From the IMG/VR virus record IMGVR_UViG_3300021962_000750, positions 1 through 21,707 of that record: a stretch of DNA of 21,707 nt, one strand, 5' to 3'. The DNA comes from a virus. The notes below the pieces were generated by a model. That model made no database searches, was not told where the DNA came from, and saw only the letters and a list, made by a program, of their open reading frames with translations. The translations under genes were made by a program, and so were the position numbers. Numbering within the stretch: position 1 is the first letter of the stretch; each line of letters begins with the position of its first letter. Positions 1-9,290 of the stretch are shown here, piece after piece.

Positions 1-2
1 TG

Positions 3-3000
3 ATAGTCCTTAACACATATGATGGATTGTTTTTTGGTATGATGCCTCATGCTGACAATCTTTATGTTGTCCTTAAGGGTGGAGAAAACAGAAACATTGC
101 CACAATTGACTCTTCCCTTACAGGCAAGGCAAAGAATCGTGGCCTTAATGGGCAAGAGGGTGGCAGATGGTTGCAACAGCCGTCTGACGACCAACTTCCT
201 GCTGGTGCATTCGGACCTAACAACCCTGACACTGTAAGGCTTGCTAGGGCATTTAAGACTACGACTGGTCTTGCTACTGGTGACGGAAGATTTGTCATTA
301 AACTTAACAGAGATAAGTCTTTTAAGATTGGTTTAGAGTATGACCGCTTGAAGCATGACCCTTATAACCCAAAGGTTAGGGCGGCTTACAAGGCTTTTGG
401 TGATGAGACGCTGGTGCAAATGCAACACATTATTGACGCTGGCTACACTCCAGAGATGCATGGCTTGAACAGCGAGCCTTATTCTAGAAGTGCCGATGCT
501 ATTGCCGACATTAGAAACAACAAGCGTCTCAAAGTTCTTTCTACTGATAAAGCCTACGGCACATCAGCAGTTTCGGCAAAAGATATTACTGAAAATCCAT
601 TACTAGCAATGTCTAAGTTTAAGGACGCTAATGGAGTTCCTATGCGTATTCTTGATGTATTCAGATTTGTGCATGATTTCTTTGGTCATAGCGAGCGTGG
701 CAACGGATTTGGTCCTCTTGGTGAAGAAAACGCATGGGATGTCCATGCTAGAATGTATAGCCCTCTTGCTAGACGAGCAATGACAACTAGCACTAGAGGA
801 CAGAACTCTTGGGTCAACTTCGTTCATGAGCCAAACATTGAGGTAAACAGAAAGCGTGACATGGTTCGTGGACTTATGCGTGACGGAAGAATCGCTGAGG
901 CCATGGAAATCCAGAAGACTATTGGTGCAATCCGCTTTGCTGACCAGAAGATTGGCTTAATGCCTGAGTGGGTTAGTAGACTTGACGAGGAACTATCTCC
1001 AATAGAGAAGCAAGTTTATGGAACCCATATTGTTTCTGAAAATACATTTGGTCTTTACCAGAATGCAGACGGAGATTCTCATTCCATCCATAGTCCTGAG
1101 GCTGAAGAATTTGCTAGAATTGGCAAGGAGTCTCAGGCCGCATCTAAGTTTGGTACAGCAGTAGACATAAAGAATGCAGATGGCTACAAGGGCTACACCT
1201 TACTTATGTCTGGTGAAGGTAAGGCTCAGGCTTCTATCTCTCCTTCTGGAGAACTTGGCTCTGTCATCAAGGGTGTCAATGGTACGGCAAGTGATGTTGA
1301 AGCCGTTGTTAGAGCCGCACTATCGACTGGCAAGGTTAGATGGCTTAATGCCTTTGACACTGTGCTTCCTAGCATGTACGACAAGTTCGGCTTTGAAGCA
1401 GTTGCAAGATTAAAGTTTGTTGACGACTACAGACCTGATGGTTGGGATTATGTCCGATACGCCAAGTTTAACAGCGGTAGACCTGATGTTGTCTTCATGG
1501 CTTATGTCGGTGAAGGTAGGGCTATACCCTACGAGCGTAATGCTCGCAAGATTCCTACACTGTTGTCCTATGACGATGCTGTGGCACTTACGCTTGAGAA
1601 GGCTCAGCATGCTAGAGACAATGGCTATCTGATGCAACCTTCCGACATTGGTGGTCCTGACCCGATGGCATTCCAGAACTTGACGAAAATGACCAAGGAT
1701 GACTTGGACTTCAGAGGTGCAATCTTTGACTATGCCGAGTTTGTCAGAATGACAGATGAGCGGATTAAGGCCAGTGCAGAGCCTTTGAACAGAGGCTTGA
1801 TTCTTGCTACTTGGTTCAAGAAGAACATCAACAGAACAGGTGGAGGACAATCTCCGCTTACTTGGAACTTCGTAGTTGGTGCTGAAGGTAAGCGTATCCC
1901 TATTGAGGAGTTCACAAGAGAGCGTTTTAACGAACTAAAGGAGGAAATAATCAGAAAGGATTCCAACTTTAAGAAGGTGCATTCTGAGTGGGAAAAGACA
2001 GTCGGTGAATTGTATACAACTGAAGCAGACAGGCTTGCCGCAGAACTTCGTTCCCAAATAGAAGCAGAAGAAGAACAGCAAACAAGGCAAATTCTTGGCA
2101 GTGAAACAAGCATTCAGATGCTTAAGCGTAAGTACAGGGAAAGACATCATCAGAAAGTACTTGCGGCACTAGGCTCAAAGGGCAAGGAAACAGCAAAGGA
2201 CAAGAGCATACTCAAGTCTGGAGTATCAAACATCTACAAGACAAACAAAAAGGCTGAAGCAAACAGAAAGAGGGTTGCTGAAGAAACCGCACGACTTCAA
2301 AAGCGTAGCCAAGAACTTCGTGACATAGTTGCACTTGAAAGACTTGACGAAGACAACACTGGAAAGTCCGACAAGGAAATTGAACTTGAAATAATCCATG
2401 AAGCAGAAAGAAGACTTGCAGAAGAAGAGTCTAAGGCAACAGAGAAAGAATATGGTGAACTTGGACTTGAAGACGAAGCACTAGATGATTCTGGAAGCGT
2501 AAGAGAGGCAGATGGATTGTCAAAGGAAGACTATGATAAACTCGCAAAATCTAGAGCAGAAAGACTTGCAAGAATTGGTGTCACTTCCGAGAAGAGCGTT
2601 GAAGATGCAAACGCTGAAGTTTTGTCTGCCTTTTCGAGAGATGAAAATGCAGTTACAAGCGAAGATGTAATCCTTGAATACAAATCATTTACCCCTGATG
2701 AAATAGAAAGACTAATGCGTCTCGAAAACAATGAAGCATTTGAGAACGCTGGCTCTAAGTTGTGGTCTGAAATACCAGAAGAAGGAAGCACTACATCCGA
2801 GTTTGACAATGAGTTGCAGAAAAGAATAAGAATTAATAACCAATTAATTGAAATAAGAAAGAAGACAGAACAAGGGGCATCCCTTGAAGGAGTTAACAGA
2901 AACCAAGGAACCACATACAAGATTGGAACCCTTGACTATCTAGCAAAATATAAGTACGCAAACTCCGTGTGGTTCAATGAGTCTGGTGAGTCTATTCTCA

Positions 3001-6000
3001 GAGAAATACACGACAAAGGAATCGTAACGACCATTGAAGGAGTTGTTGACAAGTCCAAGCCAGAAAGTGTAATTACTATCAAGATTGCTGGTCAGCCTGA
3101 TATCAAGAAGATGTTTAAGGAATTGCCAGATGCCGTTAAGAGGGAACTTCTTGATGAAACAAAGGCTAAGCCTGTGTATCCTGATGAATACAATGCTGTT
3201 ATTGAACACAAGCGTAAGTTGCTTGATAGGCTTAAGAGTGCAGACACTAGACTAAGTACACCTCTTGAGCATATGATGCCATTGTTTGGTTTGTTCTCGC
3301 TATGGGGCTTTGAAGTGAATGACGCAATAATTTCCAAGGACTTCTTGGCTGGACATACTGAAGGTGCAATTCCCCTGAATGCTACCGCTGAGCAAACATT
3401 TAAGGCCGTTCTTTCTCAGACTGGAGTTCTTTTCACTGGATTTGATAGACCCGCTAAATTCACACAGGCTCTAAAGGATTTGCCTGACCTCATGACAACA
3501 ACGATGGAAGTGTTGTCGGAGATGAGAGAGGGTGCTTATTATGCGATGAGAGACAAGGATGGAAAAATCATTGCAGAAAGCGACATTCATTTGAGAAAGC
3601 AAAGAGGCGTAACGCTTGACCCTAAGACAATGGAACCAATCCAAGGAGTTCTTCAGGAGAATCCATTGGTTACAGAATGGCTCGATTCGTATCTTGCAAG
3701 GAATCCTGAAAATAGACATCTTGTTGCCACGATTGCCAAGGAAGGAGAAAAGGCTTCCCTCTCAAAGAAGGAATTGGACAGCAAGATTGACAACAAGTAT
3801 AAGGGGAATGGTGGAAGAAAAGAACAATTCAAAAAGAAACATGGAAGAAACCCCAACACGGAAGAAGCAAAAGAAATTCGTGAAAAAATAAAGCAGGAGG
3901 TCATTGCAAAGCATGAACTAACACAGGTCATTGGAAGACCTGAGTTTGTTGGTTCGTTCCTTGATGACAGTCGTGGCAAGAAAAATGTCAACTATGGCGA
4001 CAAGCCTAGTGTTGAATACAGGGTATTCCTTGAACTCAAGAAGCAGAACGAAGCGGCTGTAAAAAAGAAGGGCAAGGGCAAGGGCTTTAGTGATGATGCC
4101 TTGAAGATGGAAGCAAGACAGATAGCCAGCGACATCAGATATGAATTCATCGAGTACATGTTTGACCAAATGAACGCCTATGTTCTTGAGCAAGCGGATG
4201 TGTTTGAAGAAAGCCAAGGGCTTGTCCAGAAAGACTGGAAGACAATACAAGCGGAAAGAAGAGGTAAGGCTAACTATAGGGCTGATACAAGAAGCAAGGC
4301 CGTTGCTGATGCGTTTGAAGGCGAAGTTCCAGAGTCGTTCTCTACTGAAGAACCGACTGGTCTGGAAGCGACATCTACAGGTAGGACAATGACTCCTGCT
4401 GAAAGTGCGTCTACAGCCACTAGAGAGTTTACTACGGAAGAAGTCGGTCCTACAAAGGAAGCGGAAGTTCAGATAAACAGAACTTGGAGAGAGCAGTCCG
4501 ACAAGAAAGGTACATTCACCGACTCCGAAGGCAAGGGTAAGATTGTCAAGATTGCCGATGGTCTTGGCATAAACAGGGACGAGTCCCTTTATGGCGTGTA
4601 CATCGGTGACAGGCTCATCGGTAGAGAGACCGACATTAAGAAGGCTCAGCAGATGTTTGAAACTCAACTTGCCAAGTTTGAGGCTGAGGGCGGTATCGCC
4701 AACGAAGCACAAGCAGAGGTTGCAAAGGAACAGCCAGCACAGGCTACACCTGCTCCTGAACCTACCGCCAAGCCTTCGCTTGGAGAAGGATACCTAGCCA
4801 TGATGAGGGCTATCGAAGGTGAAGACATGGGTGCGTTTGAAGCCATGCTTGCTGGGAAGAAGGATGCTCCTGTCAAGCCAGTTGAACAAGCCAAGACTGT
4901 TGCTACGCCTGTTGAACCCAAGCCTAAGGCTGAAACGCCTAAGAGCAAGTTGTCTGATAATCTTCAGGGACTTACTACTGCAAAGTACTTCTTGACAGAA
5001 CAGGGTAGTCGAGGAATGGTTGAAAAGGAAGGACCGACATGGTTCCTTGACAAGAAGTATAATGGAAACGAACTTGCTGAAAGACTCAGAAAGAGATGGG
5101 ACTTGATGAGCGAGGGTGGAAAGCGTATCGCCATTGAAAGAATCAACCGCACAATAAAGGAAATCAAGGACAGAACTACCAGACAAAAGGAATGGATGGT
5201 TGAGCCTGAAAAGCGGAAGAAGGATGCTGAACTTGCACTTAGATTGATACAGCAAAACAAGGATGGGTCTAACATGACAAACGCTGAGTTTGCTGAAGTT
5301 GAAAAGACAGATAAGTACAAGAAGGTCAGGAAAGAATATGATGAAGCAGTTGCGGCATACAATGAAGCGTTTGGCAAGAGAGGTAATCCGTTTGAGGATG
5401 CGATAGAAGTTATTTCAAAGGAAATTGACGCAGAGCCAGAAACTCCTACCGCCAAGCCAGTCAAGCCCGCTCCCTATAAGCAGAACACTACAGCAACATC
5501 TGCTCCGTTTGCCGAGTATGATGCATTCATTGGTCCACGACAGCCTTCGTTGGCTTTGCCCGCTCCTAGGGCTAGTGCATACGATGCACCTATCGGTCCG
5601 AGAAGACCTGCTGGCAGACCTAAGAGTACGCCTACTCCTGCTGTTGAGGCGACAAAGACAAACAACGCAACCGCTCAGGTTAAGAAGATACAGCAGACCG
5701 CTGTTGCTCAAGCAACAGTTAAGCCTGTCAGTCAGATTGGTGCTTCGCAGGTTGTCATTGAAACTCAGGGTCCGATTGCGGTTTCCAGCAGAGAGAACCT
5801 TGAACACGCTCAGGCTGTCCTTTCTATCAAGGACCACTTGACGCTCAAGATGAATGGTTCTAGGATTTCTTCTGCCGACAAGCGTTACATAGTTACTGGC
5901 AAGGACGGCAAGTACGAGGTTGTTATGCAACCTCATGCAAGTCCTTACACTGGTCAGATTCTTGACCAGCGTAGGGTTGCCATCGTTCCCACGCTTGAAC

Positions 6001-6836
6001 ATGCACAGTTGTGCATCAGAGAGTTTGACAACCTACAGCGTAGGCTGGCTGAGATGGAAGGTGTCAATACATCTGCCAACCTTCAGGCTTCTGCTCCTGT
6101 CATGGCTCCTCAGCAGATTGCTCAGGTTGCTACTCAGGTTGCACAGGCTAACGCCCAGAACCCAGTCCCCCCTGTTACATCTCCGAGAACGCCAGCCGAG
6201 GTTCACCCGAACTTCAACGCTTGCGTGGTCGGTTTAAGCAAACTGCGTATTCCTCAGGCTCTCGCCAAGGAACTCGTCACGAATGCCGTAAATGCCCTAG
6301 GAACCAAGGCAACCATCCAAGACATAGTAGCACACGCACTGCATGCCAATCAGGTCATGGCGGCTCAAATAGCCCATGCCAACGAGGTGTTCGTAGCAAC
6401 AATAAACCAGACAACCAGCCAGCCAGATATCAGTGGCATCCAAAAGGTGGTCATCTTGCCCTCGCTTGCTGGCCTTAATGCGGCTGTCAATGCCGTCGTT
6501 CCTAGACCTCCTGTTATGAATGGTGGACTTGGCTACCCCCCGAATGCTATCCCTGCTCCTGTGTCCAGCCCGACTAGACCGCTGTGGGTTCCCACGGCTG
6601 AGAGTCTTGCTAGATTCAACACGCTCGTCAGGTTCAACATGTACAGGAACAAGTACAAACTTCCCAATGGTGGCGAAGGAGTTGGAACAATCCTCGTCAA
6701 CGACCTTGGCTATACAATCATGCAAACATCTCCGTCCAAGTTCAGAGTGTTCGCCCCGAACAAGATGCTTGTCTCCGTGGTTGACAACGAACAACAGGCT
6801 TGCGATGACATTGCCAAGCATTTCTTTAAGCGATGA
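3..6836 (+). CDS. Giant multidomain 'polyvalent'-type phage protein, 5' end outside the window
   Basis: The frame is open from base 3 without a stop, so the 5' end lies upstream and the TTG at 27 is not a real start; about 2,277 residues are visible. The N-terminal part (about nt 640-830) has a conserved His-rich block containing HDFFGH, then EENAWDVHARMYSP and TRGQNSWVNF, a block I associate with very large phage polyvalent proteins. A second domain (about nt 1180-1510) resembles a GNAT-like fold, with a GFEAVARL motif and a Pro/Gly/Trp segment. The middle (about 1930-4300) is highly charged, helical and coiled-coil rich. The C-terminal third has Pro/Ala linkers, two IGPR(Q/R)P repeats (near 5530 and 5593) and three short related Y-x-V...A modules. 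Such proteins are thought to be packaged and injected or to act early in infection; the exact activity is inference. The holin-like gene overlaps its stop codon as ATGA. Confidence 0.85.
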   Translation: MVLNTYDGLFFGMMPHADNLYVVLKGGENRNIATIDSSLTGKAKNRGLNGQEGGRWLQQPSDDQLPAGAFGPNNPDTVRLARAFKTTTGLATGDGRFVIKLNRDKSFKIGLEYDRLKHDPYNPKVRAAYKAFGDETLVQMQHIIDAGYTPEMHGLNSEPYSRSADAIADIRNNKRLKVLSTDKAYGTSAVSAKDITENPLLAMSKFKDANGVPMRILDVFRFVHDFFGHSERGNGFGPLGEENAWDVHARMYSPLARRAMTTSTRGQNSWVNFVHEPNIEVNRKRDMVRGLMRDGRIAEAMEIQKTIGAIRFADQKIGLMPEWVSRLDEELSPIEKQVYGTHIVSENTFGLYQNADGDSHSIHSPEAEEFARIGKESQAASKFGTAVDIKNADGYKGYTLLMSGEGKAQASISPSGELGSVIKGVNGTASDVEAVVRAALSTGKVRWLNAFDTVLPSMYDKFGFEAVARLKFVDDYRPDGWDYVRYAKFNSGRPDVVFMAYVGEGRAIPYERNARKIPTLLSYDDAVALTLEKAQHARDNGYLMQPSDIGGPDPMAFQNLTKMTKDDLDFRGAIFDYAEFVRMTDERIKASAEPLNRGLILATWFKKNINRTGGGQSPLTWNFVVGAEGKRIPIEEFTRERFNELKEEIIRKDSNFKKVHSEWEKTVGELYTTEADRLAAELRSQIEAEEEQQTRQILGSETSIQMLKRKYRERHHQKVLAALGSKGKETAKDKSILKSGVSNIYKTNKKAEANRKRVAEETARLQKRSQELRDIVALERLDEDNTGKSDKEIELEIIHEAERRLAEEESKATEKEYGELGLEDEALDDSGSVREADGLSKEDYDKLAKSRAERLARIGVTSEKSVEDANAEVLSAFSRDENAVTSEDVILEYKSFTPDEIERLMRLENNEAFENAGSKLWSEIPEEGSTTSEFDNELQKRIRINNQLIEIRKKTEQGASLEGVNRNQGTTYKIGTLDYLAKYKYANSVWFNESGESILREIHDKGIVTTIEGVVDKSKPESVITIKIAGQPDIKKMFKELPDAVKRELLDETKAKPVYPDEYNAVIEHKRKLLDRLKSADTRLSTPLEHMMPLFGLFSLWGFEVNDAIISKDFLAGHTEGAIPLNATAEQTFKAVLSQTGVLFTGFDRPAKFTQALKDLPDLMTTTMEVLSEMREGAYYAMRDKDGKIIAESDIHLRKQRGVTLDPKTMEPIQGVLQENPLVTEWLDSYLARNPENRHLVATIAKEGEKASLSKKELDSKIDNKYKGNGGRKEQFKKKHGRNPNTEEAKEIREKIKQEVIAKHELTQVIGRPEFVGSFLDDSRGKKNVNYGDKPSVEYRVFLELKKQNEAAVKKKGKGKGFSDDALKMEARQIASDIRYEFIEYMFDQMNAYVLEQADVFEESQGLVQKDWKTIQAERRGKANYRADTRSKAVADAFEGEVPESFSTEEPTGLEATSTGRTMTPAESASTATREFTTEEVGPTKEAEVQINRTWREQSDKKGTFTDSEGKGKIVKIADGLGINRDESLYGVYIGDRLIGRETDIKKAQQMFETQLAKFEAEGGIANEAQAEVAKEQPAQATPAPEPTAKPSLGEGYLAMMRAIEGEDMGAFEAMLAGKKDAPVKPVEQAKTVATPVEPKPKAETPKSKLSDNLQGLTTAKYFLTEQGSRGMVEKEGPTWFLDKKYNGNELAERLRKRWDLMSEGGKRIAIERINRTIKEIKDRTTRQKEWMVEPEKRKKDAELALRLIQQNKDGSNMTNAEFAEVEKTDKYKKVRKEYDEAVAAYNEAFGKRGNPFEDAIEVISKEIDAEPETPTAKPVKPAPYKQNTTATSAPFAEYDAFIGPRQPSLALPAPRASAYDAPIGPRRPAGRPKSTPTPAVEATKTNNATAQVKKIQQTAVAQATVKPVSQIGASQVVIETQGPIAVSSRENLEHAQAVLSIKDHLTLKMNGSRISSADKRYIVTGKDGKYEVVMQPHASPYTGQILDQRRVAIVPTLEHAQLCIREFDNLQRRLAEMEGVNTSANLQASAPVMAPQQIAQVATQVAQANAQNPVPPVTSPRTPAEVHPNFNACVVGLSKLRIPQALAKELVTNAVNALGTKATIQDIVAHALHANQVMAAQIAHANEVFVATINQTTSQPDISGIQKVVILPSLAGLNAAVNAVVPRPPVMNGGLGYPPNAIPAPVSSPTRPLWVPTAESLARFNTLVRFNMYRNKYKLPNGGEGVGTILVNDLGYTIMQTSPSKFRVFAPNKMLVSVVDNEQQACDDIAKHFFKR

Positions 6837-7144
6837 ACCCTCCAGACCCAGACCTAGGCAACGCAGTCCGAGACTTCCAAAAGGGAGGCTGGATTGTAGC
6901 CATCCTTGGGGCGTTGGGGATGATTGCTAGGATGATATTTGACGATGAGAAGCGTCCACTGGTGGTCTGGATAAAGAAGATATTTGCTGGTGCTATCTGC
7001 GGTGTGCTTATGTACTTCGCATTACATGGGACATCTATTGACCCTCTGTACAAGTCTATTCTCTATTCCACCTGCGGAGCCTTGGCTCCTGAGTTATTCG
7101 AGAAACAGGTCTACCAAAGGATTAAGAACATATGGAAAAAGTAA
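6833..7144 (+). CDS. Putative holin (LydA / superfamily III-like)
   Basis: This 103-residue protein starts with an ATG that overlaps the stop of the giant gene (ATGA), implying coupled translation. It has two hydrophobic stretches, about residues 18-35 (GGWIVAILGALGMIARMIF) and 48-64 (IFAGAICGVLMYFALHG), separated by a short charged loop, and ends in a basic tail (IKNIWKK). Size, spacing and the GALGM..R segment fit phage holins of the LydA type, which permeabilise the inner membrane to start lysis. The next gene, a membrane lipoprotein, starts 13 nt before this stop, so the two look like a lysis pair. The assignment rests on topology and context; a small membrane protein of another role is possible. 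Confidence 0.6.
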   Translation: MNPPDPDLGNAVRDFQKGGWIVAILGALGMIARMIFDDEKRPLVVWIKKIFAGAICGVLMYFALHGTSIDPLYKSILYSTCGALAPELFEKQVYQRIKNIWKK

Positions 7145-7911
7145 TTCTACTTATGGCACTGCTTATGTGTGGCTGTGCTACAACACAACAAACAACACAA
7201 ACACAACCCGCACCACGCATAATAGAAAATGAAAAGAAGGACGAATACATCGACTTCCTCGAAAACGAAGCATCGGAGGGCTCAGCCGCACTCATCTCCG
7301 TTGTTGGAAGCATTAGTGAACCTCATAAAAAAATCGTTGACCTCACTATTGTTAGGCTTTCTGGAATCAAAAAGCCAACAGAAGAACAAGTTCAAAGATT
7401 CAGATTAGCCATCAACGACAAGGCCGAACTAGACAAACAGGTCAATATTGCTAGGAGCGTTAACGAAGAAAGCGACAAGGCGTATGCCGAGGTCGCTAGG
7501 GTTGATGCAGAAAACGAAAGCCTCAAGGAACAGGTTAAATTCCTTGAGGCACAGCGTCAGGCAGACATAAGGCAGAAGTCCTACGATGAGGCTAGGACTA
7601 CATGTAACATATTAGGTGGAATACTTACCCTTGTCGGAGTTGGGCTTTCGCTTGCTTCCATCTGGATTGGTAAAGGACTTAAGGGCGGGGTTGTTGTCGT
7701 CGCCATAGGAGCCTCTATTATATTCCTTCCACTCGTCATTCAGGATGTTATCGAATCCGAGTGGTTCAAGATTACAATTGGAGTCTCGTTTGTTTCTTGC
7801 CTTGTCTTTGGGATTTTTAGGTTGTTCCATACTCATAAGCATATTACTTCTTTGCCAAAAGGCGATAGTGAACAGTCGGCCTTAAGTTCCCAGCCTGAGA
7901 ATGCACCTTGA
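7132..7911 (+). CDS. Lipoprotein with coiled coil and C-terminal membrane segments, spanin-like
   Basis: The 259-residue product begins with a lipoprotein signal: MEK, a hydrophobic stretch and the lipobox MCGC, with lipidation expected at Cys15. Residues about 30-150 are helical and charged with coiled-coil character. Two or three hydrophobic segments follow (about 158-178, 182-202 and 213-231), then a polar tail. A lipid anchor at one end and membrane segments at the other, next to a holin-like gene, is the layout of unimolecular spanins, which link outer and inner membranes in the last step of lysis. Known u-spanins have one C-terminal segment and are mostly beta-structured in the periplasm, so this is an unusual variant or another envelope protein. 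The gene overlaps the holin-like gene by 13 nt and its last 68 nt overlap the convergent gene on the other strand. Confidence 0.55.
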   Translation: MEKVILLMALLMCGCATTQQTTQTQPAPRIIENEKKDEYIDFLENEASEGSAALISVVGSISEPHKKIVDLTIVRLSGIKKPTEEQVQRFRLAINDKAELDKQVNIARSVNEESDKAYAEVARVDAENESLKEQVKFLEAQRQADIRQKSYDEARTTCNILGGILTLVGVGLSLASIWIGKGLKGGVVVVAIGASIIFLPLVIQDVIESEWFKITIGVSFVSCLVFGIFRLFHTHKHITSLPKGDSEQSALSSQPENAP

Positions 7912-8107
7912 ACTTTTTTATCTCAGAGTAGCCCAATTTGACTAGGCCATTCAACTGCCTGTTGGCTGTACTGTGACCTACCTTGTTCCGCTCTTGGTAT
8001 TCCTTGGCGGTAAACCACTCGTTTGGAACAACATCCGCTACGGACTTGCCGTTAAGACTGTGCAGTCTGAACGCCTTCTCGATTTGTTTTAGTTTTATTT
8101 TGTTCAT
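7844..8107 (-). CDS. Small winged-helix-like DNA-binding protein
   Basis: This 87-residue protein has an ATG start and probably closes the minus-strand operon. The segment FTAKEYQERNKVGHSTANRQL followed by a hydrophobic turn and basic strands (LVKLGYSEIKKFKV) reads as a helix-turn-helix with a wing, as in small phage regulators that re-read a 'template' or replication site; binding target unknown. The N-terminus (MNKIKLKQIEKAFRL) is basic. It overlaps the upstream small gene by 56 nt, and its last 68 nt lie opposite the end of the convergent lipoprotein gene. No Shine-Dalgarno sequence precedes the start. A transcriptional regulator is the best guess. Confidence 0.6.
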   Translation of the reverse strand: MNKIKLKQIEKAFRLHSLNGKSVADVVPNEWFTAKEYQERNKVGHSTANRQLNGLVKLGYSEIKKFKVHSQAGNLRPTVHYRLLAKK

Positions 8108-8234
8108 TGAGGGTTTTGGTTGCTTCTATCATCGCAGGTAAAAACATGTCTATCACGGAGGCAGGGATGCCTAAGGATATGGATGCCGATTCGATGGATG
8201 AATTGTATTTCTTTTTAGTTGGAGTGTTAGTCAT
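8052..8234 (-). CDS. Small hypothetical protein (60 aa)
   Basis: The ATG at 8234 overlaps the stop region of the metallophosphoesterase gene (AATGACTAA, ending at 8227), a tight coupling arrangement. A longer form from a TTG at 8243 is possible but less likely. The product has a Thr/Lys-rich start (MTNTPTKKK), a short amphipathic helix around LGIPASVIDMFLPAM and a polar tail. No family is recognised. Its 3' end overlaps the next gene by 56 nt, which is long for phage genes, so either this tail or the next start could be mis-set. Confidence 0.45.
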   Translation of the reverse strand: MTNTPTKKKYNSSIESASISLGIPASVIDMFLPAMIEATKTLNEQNKTKTNREGVQTAQS

Positions 8235-9009
8235 TGGTGTCAAAGTCTATAGGTGTTACCCACTTTCCTCCTACCTTGTGGGCTTGAAGTATCTTCCAGT
8301 CGTTACCCTTGACCCAGCCGTAGCACCAGCCGTTGCCCCATGTAGATGAGTTCAGGTGGTTCTTGGCATAGCCAGCGGTACGCTGTTTGCCTAGCCAGCC
8401 AGCACAGAAGCCGACCACACCACGATGTCGCTTGGCGTTTGCTTGGGTGATGGTATGCAGGTGGCCTATCACGCAAGCACCACCGCTGGGAGCGTAATGG
8501 ATGGCATGCTCCTTGACGCTGTTTTGGTTGGCTGTATAGCCATGGCAGAACACGATAGGTCCAAGCCTGAATGTGCCATCCTCCGCATGGTACTTCTTGA
8601 TTACCTTGCATCCGACATCCTTCAGGGTCGATACAATATAGTCAATAATGTCCTTACAATAGTCCCTGATGATGCCACTACCGCTCGACTCCATAGTTTT
8701 GAATAGGCGGTCTTCATGGTTTCCAAAAAGGTATACATTGGGTTTGGTTCTTTTAATGAATTTTATTCCTTGAGAGATATCGGCCTCAAGCGAGTCGTTT
8801 ACATCTTTTCCTTCTGCCCCCTTGCGAAGTGCCTTGATGTCAAATCCGTCACCGCCATGGATGCGGTAGTCTGGCTGGAACTTGTCCATGAAAGCAACCA
8901 ACGCATCGGTACACGACTCGTCTTCCATGTTGCCATGGTTGTCGGAAAAGAACACAAACTTAATCCACTTGCTTTTCTTTGCTTTTGTTTTGCTTTTTGG
9001 CTTTTTCAT
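8227..9009 (-). CDS. Calcineurin-like metallophosphoesterase
   Basis: The 260-residue protein carries the full metal-binding signature of the calcineurin-like phosphoesterase family: SDNHG (Asp23, His25), GGD (Asp54), GNHED (Asn97, His98), FCHG (His156) and GHLH (His183, His185). These residues bind two metal ions and hydrolyse phosphomono- or diesters; the substrate cannot be read from sequence. Phages carry such enzymes as nucleases, phosphatases or cyclic-nucleotide phosphodiesterases. The N-terminus is very basic (MKKPKSKTKAKKSK), which would suit a nucleic-acid substrate, but this is inference. It lies mid-operon with a 50-nt overlap with the upstream small gene and couples to the next gene. 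All catalytic residues are present, so it should be active. Confidence 0.85.
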   Translation of the reverse strand: MKKPKSKTKAKKSKWIKFVFFSDNHGNMEDESCTDALVAFMDKFQPDYRIHGGDGFDIKALRKGAEGKDVNDSLEADISQGIKFIKRTKPNVYLFGNHEDRLFKTMESSGSGIIRDYCKDIIDYIVSTLKDVGCKVIKKYHAEDGTFRLGPIVFCHGYTANQNSVKEHAIHYAPSGGACVIGHLHTITQANAKRHRGVVGFCAGWLGKQRTAGYAKNHLNSSTWGNGWCYGWVKGNDWKILQAHKVGGKWVTPIDFDTND

Positions 9010-9139
9010 ATACAGGTATGGTTCTATGGGAGCGAGGCTTTAACATGTCAATCTCTCTTAGGATAGATTCCAACTGCTCAGGGTCGAATGAGGCGTAGAC
9101 ACCCCTTCCGATTGCCTGACCAGCCATGATTCTAAACAT
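8960..9139 (-). CDS. Small hypothetical protein (59 aa)
   Basis: I chose the ATG at 9139 (MFRIMAGQAIG) rather than upstream ATGs at 9169 or 9196, because the preceding small gene ends at 9141 and this start then follows it by one base (TGAGATG). The product has a helical middle (FDPEQLESILREIDML) and a basic Lys/Gln-rich tail (EKAKKQNKSKEKQ). No family is recognised. Its last 50 nt overlap the start of the metallophosphoesterase gene. Confidence 0.5.
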   Translation of the reverse strand: MFRIMAGQAIGRGVYASFDPEQLESILREIDMLKPRSHRTIPVYEKAKKQNKSKEKQVD

Positions 9140-9140
9140 C

Positions 9141-9290
9141 TCAATTCCTTTCGTTTTCTTCAATGGCATCGTATTGCGGTGCGGTGTTGAGGACATGGAA
9201 CGCCCAGTCCAACTGGAACTCGTTCACATTGAGGAGGATACAGGCAAGTTTAACTCGCCATCTGCTTATATGGGTAATGTTTTGGTTCAT
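9141..9290 (-). CDS. Very small hypothetical protein (49 aa)
   Basis: ATG at 9290 overlaps the TGA of the upstream 42-aa ORF (ATGA), and its stop lies one base before the next ATG. The translation looks protein-like: a basic start (MNQNITHISRWRVKL), a hydrophobic/aromatic core (ACILLNVNEFQLDWAFHVL) and an acidic tail. No family is recognised. Support comes from the chain of start/stop overlaps filling a gap that would otherwise be empty. Confidence 0.45.
   Translation of the reverse strand: MNQNITHISRWRVKLACILLNVNEFQLDWAFHVLNTAPQYDAIEENERN

Noticed and set aside
3918-4712. Long minus-strand frame (264 codons) within the giant gene
   Set aside because: It is the complement of a well-supported plus-strand coding sequence, rich in Leu/Ser/Phe as expected of an antisense shadow.
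8214-8243. TTGACA on the minus strand with an 18-nt spacer to ACTAAA
   Set aside because: No C-tract follows, the -10 is poor, and it lies inside a coupled gene junction.
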